The notes under the pieces are model-generated. The model did no database searches. It saw only the letters and a program-made list of their open reading frames with translations, and was not told where the DNA came from. The position numbers and the translations under genes were made by a program. From Cellulomonadaceae bacterium (GTDB lineage: Bacteria > Actinomycetota > Actinomycetes > Actinomycetales > Cellulomonadaceae): a stretch of 6,567 bases of DNA. Below are positions 1 to 5,369 of the stretch, piece by piece. The DNA lies in NCBI GenBank assembly GCA_031283115.1, contig JAITCK010000109.1:1-6567 (forward strand). Direction: 5' to 3'. The stretch's first letter is position 1, and the number at the start of each line of letters is the position of its first letter.

Positions 1-631
1 GGGCCAGGCCACCATGCTCGACATTGACCAGGGAACCTACCCCTTTGTCACGTCGTCGTCGGCGACGGCGGGCGGCGCGGTCACCGGGTCGGGTATTGGC
101 CCCACCCGCGTGGATTCTGTGATCGGCGTGGTCAAGGCTTATACGACGCGCGTGGGCGAGGGCCCCTTCCCTACGGAACTTTTCGACGCGGACGGCGAAT
201 ATTTGCGTACCACGGGCGGCGAGTTCGGTGTGACCACGGGCCGGGCCCGTCGGTGCGGCTGGTATGACGCTGTTATTTCCCGGTATGCGTCTCGCGTCAA
301 CGGCCTCACCGACCTAGTGGTCACCAAACTTGATGTACTCACCGGTATTGAGCAGATTCCCGTCTGTATCGCCTACGACGTGGACGGGACACGGTTTGAT
401 GAGATGCCCGACAACCAGTCGGACTTCCACCACGCCAAACCGGTTTACGAGTTCCTGCCCGGCTGGACGGAAGATATTTCGGCGGCCCGCACCCTCGATG
501 ACCTGCCTGCCAACGCCCGCGCCTACCTGAATTATCTGCAAGACGTGTCCGGCTGCCGGATCAGTGCCGTGGGGGTCGGCCCGCGCCGCGACGAAATCAT
601 CCCCATCCACGACCTCATCCACTCCCGCTAG
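1..631 (+). CDS. purA: Adenylosuccinate synthetase, C-terminal half (5' end outside window)
   Basis: This enzyme joins IMP and aspartate using GTP to make adenylosuccinate, the first committed step from IMP to AMP in the cytoplasm. The reading frame is open from the left edge: four codons (G-Q-A-T) precede the first ATG at 14, and they match the family's '[18 protein letters not shown]' block, so the ATG at 14 is internal and not the start. About 209 residues are visible of a usual ~430. Family blocks seen in order are [39 protein letters not shown], the nucleotide/IMP-site block [46 protein letters not shown] and the closing [10 protein letters not shown]. The frame is intact to a TAG stop. 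purD begins 14 bp later, which suggests one transcript. Identification is very secure; only the N-terminal half, including the P-loop region, is unseen. Confidence 0.97.
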   Translation, partial: GQATMLDIDQGTYPFVTSSSATAGGAVTGSGIGPTRVDSVIGVVKAYTTRVGEGPFPTELFDADGEYLRTTGGEFGVTTGRARRCGWYDAVISRYASRVNGLTDLVVTKLDVLTGIEQIPVCIAYDVDGTRFDEMPDNQSDFHHAKPVYEFLPGWTEDISAARTLDDLPANARAYLNYLQDVSGCRISAVGVGPRRDEIIPIHDLIHSR

Positions 632-634
632 GAG
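631..634 (+). promoter_or_regulatory. Ribosome binding site of purD, overlapping the purA stop
   Basis: GGAG begins on the last base of the purA TAG stop and lies 11 bases before the purD GTG. It is the only Shine-Dalgarno-like match in the 14-bp gap and supports GTG 646 as the start. The overlap suggests translational coupling of purA and purD. Confidence 0.6.
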
Positions 635-645
635 CCGTCAACGCT

Positions 646-1932
646 GTGAAGATTCTTGTTGTGGGGTCTGGTGCCCGCGAACACGCCATCGTCCACTCCC
701 TGGCCGGAGAACCCACCAACCTAGATATTCACGCCGCCCCCGGTAACCCCGGCATGGGTCAAGAAGCCACCCTGCATCCCGTGGACGCCGCAGACCCGAC
801 AGCCGTCGCTACCCTGGCTATGACCTTGGGGGCAGACCTGGTGGTTGTCGGGCCGGAAGCCCCCCTGGTGGCCGGGGTAGCCGACGCCGTGCGGACGGTA
901 GGGATTCCCGCCTTCGGGCCGTCAGCGGCAGCCGCCCAACTGGAAGGGTCCAAGGCTTTCGCTAAAGACGTGATGGCTGCCGCCGGAGTGCCGACGGCTA
1001 TGGCTCACGTCTGCACTACCGTTGATGAGGTAGCCGACGCCCTAGACGCCTTCGGCCCGCCCTACGTGGTCAAAGATGACGGCCTAGCCGCCGGTAAAGG
1101 CGTCGTGGTGACGACAGACCGGGACGAAGCCCTCGCTCACGCTGCCGTCGCTTTCGAAGCACGCGGGGCTGCCGGTCGGGTTGTTGTTGAAGAATATTTG
1201 GATGGCCCGGAAGTGTCCCTGTTCTGCATCGCCGACGGGAAAACCATTGTGCCCCTGCGGGCCGCACAAGACTTCAAACGCGCCTACGACGGCGACCAAG
1301 GCCCCAACACGGGCGGTATGGGCGCTTACACGCCGCTGCTGTGGGCTCCCGGCAACCTCACCGATGATGTGGTCGCCCGCATCGCCCAACCCACCATTGA
1401 CGAAATGGCCCGACGGGGCACACCCTTTGTGGGCGTCCTCTACGTGGGCTTGGCTTTGACGGCCCGTGGCCCGCGGGTAGTCGAGTTCAATGTGCGCTTT
1501 GGCGACCCGGAAGTACAAGTAGTGTTGGCCCGCCTACGCACGCCCCTGTCCCACGTGCTGGCTGCCGCTGCCGCTGGACGATTGAGCGAAATCGAGGCGC
1601 TGACCTGGTCTAATGACTTTATAGTCAATGTTGTTGTCGCTGCTGGAGGCTACCCAGGATCTGTGCGGTCTGGTGACCCTATTACCGGAATAGATGCTGC
1701 TCAAGCCTTAGATGGGGTGCATGTGCTGCATGCCGGGACTGCCGTGGATACTTCCGGGCAGTTGGTGGCTTCGGGCGGGCGCGTCTTGTCCGTCATCGGG
1801 CAAGGGGCAACGCTGGAGGCGGCCCGCGAAAAGGCTTACGCAGGCGTTGCACTGATTGACCTGCCCGGCTCGGAGCATCGCACCGATATCGCTTTGAAAG
1901 CTGCTCGCAATGAGATTGTTATTCCGTCATGA
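646..1932 (+). CDS. purD: Phosphoribosylamine--glycine ligase (GAR synthetase)
   Basis: PurD ligates glycine to 5-phosphoribosylamine with ATP, giving glycinamide ribonucleotide, the second step of IMP synthesis. At 428 residues it matches the usual ~430. The N-terminal domain opens with [14 protein letters not shown] (residues 1-14) and has GPEAPLVAG at 70-77. The ATP-grasp region includes [16 protein letters not shown] (140-155), [12 protein letters not shown] (182-193), [20 protein letters not shown] (208-227) and the metal-binding block [11 protein letters not shown] (279-289). The C-terminal domain ends with the usual RTDIA (412-416). The start is GTG 646, since the sequence begins exactly at the conserved glycine-rich N-terminus. 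Its last bases overlap the purC start in an ATGA. About 1580-1760 (residues ~312-371) uses more A/T-ending codons than the rest, including a TTA leucine and ATA isoleucine, although the protein stays family-like. Confidence 0.98.
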   Translation: MKILVVGSGAREHAIVHSLAGEPTNLDIHAAPGNPGMGQEATLHPVDAADPTAVATLAMTLGADLVVVGPEAPLVAGVADAVRTVGIPAFGPSAAAAQLEGSKAFAKDVMAAAGVPTAMAHVCTTVDEVADALDAFGPPYVVKDDGLAAGKGVVVTTDRDEALAHAAVAFEARGAAGRVVVEEYLDGPEVSLFCIADGKTIVPLRAAQDFKRAYDGDQGPNTGGMGAYTPLLWAPGNLTDDVVARIAQPTIDEMARRGTPFVGVLYVGLALTARGPRVVEFNVRFGDPEVQVVLARLRTPLSHVLAAAAAGRLSEIEALTWSNDFIVNVVVAAGGYPGSVRSGDPITGIDAAQALDGVHVLHAGTAVDTSGQLVASGGRVLSVIGQGATLEAAREKAYAGVALIDLPGSEHRTDIALKAARNEIVIPS

Positions 1933-2897
1933 CTGCAACGTTTGACCCGGCTGCGGAGGCTTTTGACGGGGGGGCGCTTGACCTGCCTGGGTGGCGGCAC
2001 GTTTACAGCGGCAAGGTTCGGGACTTGTATGTGCCTGACCTGCCTGCTTTGGGTGGGGTGCATCCGTTGGGGGACGTGGTGTTGGTGGTCGCGTCAGACC
2101 GGATTTCCGCCTACGACCATGTGCTGAGACCTGGAATCCCCGACAAGGGCGTGGTGTTGACGCAACTGTCCCTGTGGTGGTTTGAGCAGTTGGCAGACCT
2201 TGTGCCCAGCCATGTGGTGTCAGTAGACCCGTCCGTTGAGCCTGGTGATGGCCTGGTTCCCGGCGTGGTGATGGGGCGGGCCATGATGTGCAGGCGACTG
2301 GACATGTTCCCTGTCGAATGTGTGGCGCGCGGGTATTTGACCGGGTCTGGCCTGGCTGAATACCGGGAGTCTGGCGCGGTGACGGGGATTGCCCTGCCTG
2401 ACGGTCTGGTGGATGGGTCACGGCTGCCGCAGCCCATTTTCACCCCGGCTATCAAGGCGGATGTGGGTGATCATGACCAGAATGTGCCCTTCGAGGTTGT
2501 CGCAGACATGCTGGGGGCTGACGATGCTGCAGCCTTGCGCGACGTGACTTTGGCCGTCTATTCCCGGGCCGAGCAGATTGCCTGCGACCGGGGCGTCATC
2601 CTTGCGGACACCAAGTTCGAGTTTGGTCGGGTGCCCGGAACGGTGGACATCATTGTGGGCGATGAGGTGCTCACCCCGGACTCGTCCCGGTTCTGGCCTG
2701 CGGATTCGTGGCAGCCTGGCGGCGCGCAGCCGAGTTTTGACAAGCAGTATGTCCGCGACTGGCTTACCTCGCCCGCTTCTGGCTGGGATCGGGCTGCGGA
2801 TGGCCAGCCGCCTACTCTCCCCGATGACGTGGTGGCCCGTACTCGCGCCCGCTACCTGGACGCCTACACCCGCCTCACCGGAGAACACCTGTTCTGA
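1929..2897 (+). CDS. purC: Phosphoribosylaminoimidazole-succinocarboxamide synthase (SAICAR synthetase)
   Basis: PurC condenses CAIR with aspartate using ATP to form SAICAR, a late step of IMP synthesis. The protein has 322 residues, in the range of the longer actinobacterial/fungal-like form (the short bacterial form is ~240). Motifs in order are YSGKVRDLY (26-34), the nucleotide-binding start; VASDRISAYDHV (54-65); ECVARGYLTGSGLAEY (130-145); TPAIKADVGDHDQNVPFE (172-189), where the common TPATKA reads TPAIKA; GVILADTKFEFG (222-233); DEVLTPDSSRFWP (245-257); and the closing FDKQYVRDWL (270-279). The ATG start shares an ATGA with the purD stop, so translation is probably coupled. Codon choice leans to G- and T-ending codons (TTG, CCT, GGG), unlike the C-ending bias of the genes after 3107. 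No obvious terminator hairpin follows it. Confidence 0.98.
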   Translation: MTATFDPAAEAFDGGALDLPGWRHVYSGKVRDLYVPDLPALGGVHPLGDVVLVVASDRISAYDHVLRPGIPDKGVVLTQLSLWWFEQLADLVPSHVVSVDPSVEPGDGLVPGVVMGRAMMCRRLDMFPVECVARGYLTGSGLAEYRESGAVTGIALPDGLVDGSRLPQPIFTPAIKADVGDHDQNVPFEVVADMLGADDAAALRDVTLAVYSRAEQIACDRGVILADTKFEFGRVPGTVDIIVGDEVLTPDSSRFWPADSWQPGGAQPSFDKQYVRDWLTSPASGWDRAADGQPPTLPDDVVARTRARYLDAYTRLTGEHLF

Positions 2898-2961
2898 CTG
2901 GTGGGATTACGTGGGGTTGAGGGGATGTGGTGGGGGTCACAGTGTTGTAACAATGTATGTA

Positions 2962-2976
2962 TTGAGTCACACTCAA
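2962..2976. promoter_or_regulatory. Perfect 6-3-6 inverted repeat, candidate operator
   Basis: TTGAGT, a 3-base spacer CAC, then ACTCAA. The two arms are perfectly complementary and sit in the only AT-rich patch (about 2943-2977) of the gap after purC. A near-palindrome TTGT-A-ACAA lies just upstream at 2945-2953. Size and symmetry fit a dimeric regulator site. No known regulator is recognised, and a short hairpin in RNA is an alternative. Confidence 0.35.
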
Positions 2977-2981
2977 CAGGC

Positions 2982-2991
2982 GGGGGGGGGG
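2982..2991 (+). repeat. Homopolymeric tract of ten G
   Basis: Ten consecutive G lie 115 bp before the ATG of the alternate-signal exported protein and 5 bp after the inverted repeat at 2962-2976. No other run this long was noticed in the window. G runs of this length are known to slip during replication, and in several bacteria they switch surface genes on and off. Placement between purC and the surface-protein genes suggests control of promoter spacing or leader structure. Whether the length really varies cannot be seen from one sequence; a sequencing artefact in the run length is also possible. Confidence 0.9.
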
Positions 2992-3000
2992 TGATCGGTG

Positions 3001-3043
3001 GTTCGCTGCTGATGGGTTGTCAGTAGCGTGCGCAGCAGCGGGC
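3001..3043 (+). other. Stem-loop in the presumed 5' leader of the surface-protein gene
   Basis: Bases 3001-3011 (GTTCGCTGCTG) pair with 3033-3043 (CAGCAGCGGGC) as an 11-bp stem with two G-U pairs and a loop of about 21 bases. It lies directly downstream of the G run and 63 bp before the ATG at 3107. No T run follows, so it is not a classical intrinsic terminator. A role in mRNA stability or attenuation is possible but unproven. Confidence 0.35.
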
Positions 3044-3093
3044 GGTGCGATAGACAATCCACCAACAAGGCCACCTGCGAGGCGGCGAAAGGC

Positions 3094-3099
3094 GGGAAG
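3094..3099 (+). promoter_or_regulatory. Ribosome binding site deciding the ATG 3107 start
   Basis: GGGAAG lies 7 bases before ATG 3107, in a purine-rich stretch. The upstream in-frame TTG at 3017 has no comparable site and would place 30 Arg/Pro-rich residues before the signal peptide. This favours ATG 3107 as the true start. Confidence 0.6.
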
Positions 3100-3106
3100 C
3101 ATCATC

Positions 3107-4060
3107 ATGGAACCAATTCAACCGACGACCAACGTTGTTGTCATTGAAGAAAAGAAACGCCGCAAGGGTCTGCTCTGGGTGGCCGGTGGAGCCGCACTAG
3201 CCCTGGCTATTGGCGGCGGCACCTTCGCCCTATGGTCGGACGCCTTCGACTTTAGCGGCGGCGATGTGGTCGCTGGTGACCTCCAGCTTGACGGTTGCGA
3301 AGACACCAACTGGTACGACATCAGCCCCGACCGCTCCGACACGACAGACCTGCTGGTCACCGGCTTTGACCTTGCGGATTCGGCAGCTCTAGGCGGTGGT
3401 ATCAACGCGGCTGCGGCAGCGATGGACGCCAGCGAGGCTGCCTACCCGGCAGCTTTGACGGCTTACCTTGGCGAAGAGGACGCCGTCAAAGCCCACGCCA
3501 TTAGCGAAATTGACACCTGGCGCATGGTTCCCGGCGACACGGTGGCCGCCATCTGTGACAACGCCACTATTGCCCTGGAAGGTGACAACATGGTCGCCTC
3601 CCTCTTCCTGGTCGGCCCTGACGGCGGATTTGTCGCCCTAGGCGACAACGTCGACAATGGCGTCGTTGTCTCTGCGGAAACCTTCCTCAACGGCACCCCG
3701 GTGACTCCTGGGGTAGACGGATCCCTCGGATACTTTGGGGCACCCAATAACGGACAGGCAGCAGGTATCGCGGCAGAAGGCAGCGGAGTGGCAGAACTCG
3801 CCCCCGTGAGCGAAGATGCCTCACGAGGCGAAGGCACCCTGTCAGTTCTGTTCCTCATCCACTTCATCGACGACGGCCTCGACGCTAAAGACTACGAAGC
3901 GTCCGGTACCGATAACCCGTCCGACACCGAGCAATCCCGCTACCTGGCGACAGAAACCCTCGCCAAGGTCGCATCGGGCAAACTCACCCTCAAGCAGGTT
4001 CGTGACAACGGCGTCGGCCAATTCGTTGTCGTCGCGGCAGAAGAAGAGCCCGAACCGTAA
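3107..4060 (+). CDS. SipW-type alternate-signal exported protein, TasA-like candidate matrix/fibre subunit
   Basis: A 317-residue secreted protein. Residues 16-20 (KKRRK) are a basic n-region, 21-35 hydrophobic, and 36-45 read GGGTFALWSD, the hallmark of signal peptides cut by SipW-type peptidases. By analogy with Bacillus TasA (GGGTWA|AFND), cleavage is expected after Ala41. The following DFSGGDVVAGDLQL (48-61) matches the TasA 'F-x-x-G-x-L-D-L' segment, and MVPGDTV (140-146) followed by CDNATIAL matches the 'PGD ... N-x-G/A' strand motif of the TasA/camelysin group. Only two cysteines occur (64 and 150), possibly a disulfide. The mature part is rich in Ala, Gly and Asp, and the tail is acidic (EEEPEP). 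No LPxTG motif or C-terminal membrane segment is present, so it would be released or polymerised. The cognate peptidase is encoded at 5366. The start at ATG 3107 is preferred over TTG 3017. Best family guess is the actinobacterial alternate-signal exported proteins (RER_14450-type); fibre formation is inferred. Confidence 0.85.
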   Translation: MEPIQPTTNVVVIEEKKRRKGLLWVAGGAALALAIGGGTFALWSDAFDFSGGDVVAGDLQLDGCEDTNWYDISPDRSDTTDLLVTGFDLADSAALGGGINAAAAAMDASEAAYPAALTAYLGEEDAVKAHAISEIDTWRMVPGDTVAAICDNATIALEGDNMVASLFLVGPDGGFVALGDNVDNGVVVSAETFLNGTPVTPGVDGSLGYFGAPNNGQAAGIAAEGSGVAELAPVSEDASRGEGTLSVLFLIHFIDDGLDAKDYEASGTDNPSDTEQSRYLATETLAKVASGKLTLKQVRDNGVGQFVVVAAEEEPEP

Positions 4061-4068
4061 AAGCCACA

Positions 4069-4096
4069 CCTCACTGACCGCTCATCAGCAGTGAGG
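4069..4096 (+). terminator. First hairpin after the matrix-protein gene
   Basis: CCTCACTG (4069-4076) and CAGTGAGG (4089-4096) form a perfect 8-bp stem with a 12-base loop, 8 bp after the TAA stop. There is no T run behind it. It is the first of two tandem hairpins and may contribute to partial termination or protect the 3' end of the upstream message. Confidence 0.5.
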
Positions 4097-4115
4097 CGAC
4101 TGGAGAGAGAAACAC

Positions 4116-4151
4116 CGTCCGGCGCAGAGTCCCGTCGCTCTGCGCCGGACG
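4116..4151 (+). terminator. Strong GC-rich hairpin, probable terminator or processing element
   Basis: CGTCCGGCGCAGAG (4116-4129) and CTCTGCGCCGGACG (4138-4151) form a perfect 14-bp stem with an 8-base loop, the strongest inverted repeat noticed in the window. No T run follows; hairpin terminators without U tails have been proposed in actinobacteria. As no clear promoter follows before 4194, read-through or processing here probably lowers expression of the downstream genes relative to the upstream one. Confidence 0.7.
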
Positions 4152-4176
4152 TCTCACAGGCAGGCCGACCGGCAGC

Positions 4177-4184
4177 AAAGGGGG
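4177..4184 (+). promoter_or_regulatory. Ribosome binding site for the GTG 4194 start
   Basis: AAAGGGGG lies 9 bases before GTG 4194 and is a strong match to the anti-Shine-Dalgarno sequence. It supports this GTG over later in-frame starts, which would cut into the N-terminal signal region. Confidence 0.6.
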
Positions 4185-4193
4185 TGCAGACCA

Positions 4194-5369
4194 GTGCCAG
4201 CCACCGCAACACCAGACATAGCACCAGCCGACGCCCACCGCCGCCTGCTGCACGGACGGGCGGCCCGTCGTATCGGGCGAACCCTGATGGGGGCGGTCGC
4301 CGTTTTTCTGCTGACCGCTGCGACGGCAGGCGCCTACGCGGCCACGGGCGCACCCCTGAGCGGGGAGCGGGTAGGCGACACTCCAGGGACGCCTGGCGAA
4401 TACATTGGCAGCACTTGGCGGGGCGACACCGCCCACCTGGACTGGCGGGGCGGCACGTACTCCACCAGCGAAGCAAGTTTCGTCGGCCACCGGGTCACCT
4501 CCCCCGGCGACCGCATTGAGCGGACGCTTGACGTCAGCAACAACGGGCCATCCGGCGCGACCATGACGGTGTGGCTGCGGCTGGACATGTCCGTCTATGA
4601 GGCGGGCGTCTACACGCCTGCCGCACCCCACCCAGCCGCCTACGACCCCGCCTACTGCCGGGACATCGTGTTCCACTGGCAGGTGGGCGGCCTGGCCGGA
4701 GCGTCATCGGACACATGTAGTCTCATCGCAGCCCACCAGGCCACCGACACTACGGGCGCCCTAGCCGACCCTGCCGCCACCGGCAACGGCATTGAGATAG
4801 GGCAAGTGTGGGTGCCGCGCGGCGGCACGGCGGCAGTCACCGTGGGCGCCTCCAAAAGCGCAGCCGTCACCCACCAGCATCAAGACAGCCCCGGCGCAGA
4901 CGTGCACGCCTTCGACGTGCTCATCGCCATGCAAGGCGACACTGACCCCAGCCCAACCCCGACACCAACCGCCACGCCGACGGCCACCCCGACAGGCAGG
5001 CCCACCACCCCTGCCAGGCCAACCGTCACGCCTTCTGCAGGCGACCCCAGCCGGGGTGGTGACGGGCCAGCGCAGCCCGACGACGACGACATCCTCCTCT
5101 TCTTCACCGGAGGCGACGACAGTTGGTGGTTCAGCCCCAACACCCCGCCCGTCAGGCCACTGCGGCTCTACGCAACCGGCATCGCGTTGGGGGCGCTCGC
5201 TGCTGCCGCTGCTGCCCTGACTGGTGGATGGTGGCTACTGGCCGCCGACCACCGCCGCAGAGACGACGTGACCGTCATCGTTGTCGACTCCGCCGACGGA
5301 AGCCTGGCCCACGGAAACCGGCCTCATGGACGCAGGGCCGGACATCACACCACCGGGAGTAGACCATGA
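4194..5369 (+). CDS. Membrane-anchored surface protein with Thr/Pro stalk, SipW-locus partner
   Basis: A 391-residue protein not recognised as a named family. Residues 1-30 are Arg-rich and cytoplasmic. Residues 31-50 are hydrophobic (LMGAVAVFLLTAATAGAYAA) and act as a signal peptide or anchor, with a plausible cut near AYA (47-49). An extracellular domain of about 50-250 contains SPGDRIERTLDVSNNG (103-118), which resembles the 'PGD ... v-x-N-x-G' strand of TasA/camelysin-type proteins, and two cysteines (155, 175). Residues 252-282 are a Thr/Pro-rich stalk. After an acidic patch (296-299) comes LFFTG (302-306), then a C-terminal membrane helix (about 325-351), RRR (354-356) and a ~35-residue cytoplasmic tail. 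The layout resembles a wall-spanning anchor or minor subunit for the protein encoded upstream. The N-terminal signal lacks the GTFA-x-x-S/TD motif, so it may not be a SipW substrate. Its stop overlaps the next start (ATGA), implying coupled translation with the peptidase. Being a real gene is near certain; its role is inferred. Confidence 0.8.
   Translation: MPATATPDIAPADAHRRLLHGRAARRIGRTLMGAVAVFLLTAATAGAYAATGAPLSGERVGDTPGTPGEYIGSTWRGDTAHLDWRGGTYSTSEASFVGHRVTSPGDRIERTLDVSNNGPSGATMTVWLRLDMSVYEAGVYTPAAPHPAAYDPAYCRDIVFHWQVGGLAGASSDTCSLIAAHQATDTTGALADPAATGNGIEIGQVWVPRGGTAAVTVGASKSAAVTHQHQDSPGADVHAFDVLIAMQGDTDPSPTPTPTATPTATPTGRPTTPARPTVTPSAGDPSRGGDGPAQPDDDDILLFFTGGDDSWWFSPNTPPVRPLRLYATGIALGALAAAAAALTGGWWLLAADHRRRDDVTVIVVDSADGSLAHGNRPHGRRAGHHTTGSRP
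4947..5039 (+). repeat. Low-complexity Thr/Pro stalk-coding segment
   Basis: Codons for residues 252-282 of the surface protein alternate Thr and Pro with some Ala (SPTPTPTATPTATPT and on). The DNA is an imperfect ACN/CCN repeat. Such stalks hold a domain away from the membrane through the wall and often vary in length between strains. Confidence 0.75.

Noticed and set aside
2898..2944. Intrinsic terminator after purC
   Set aside because: Only G-rich sequence without a paired stem or T run was found.
2953..2994. Short ORF of 13 codons starting at ATG 2953
   Set aside because: Too short, no ribosome binding site, and ends at the G run; kept only as a possible switch element in the findings.
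2945..3058. Sigma-70-like promoter for the surface genes
   Set aside because: TTGTAA and TTGAGT could serve as -35 boxes, but no TANNNT lies at a proper distance; TAGCGT (3024) and GACAAT (3053) lack a -35 partner.
3017..3106. In-frame N-terminal extension from TTG 3017 for the alternate-signal protein
   Set aside because: No ribosome binding site is seen, the extra 30 residues are Arg/Pro-rich and would precede a signal peptide, and ATG 3107 has GGGAAG at good spacing.
4116..4151. Inverted repeat as the end of a mobile element
   Set aside because: The arms are adjacent with an 8-base loop, there is no transposase or target duplication, and the position after a stop codon fits a transcript hairpin.
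4071..4676. Long minus-strand ORF across the intergenic hairpins and the stalked-protein start
   Set aside because: High-GC shadow frame with Arg/Pro/Gly-rich sequence, no ribosome binding site, opposing a well-supported gene.
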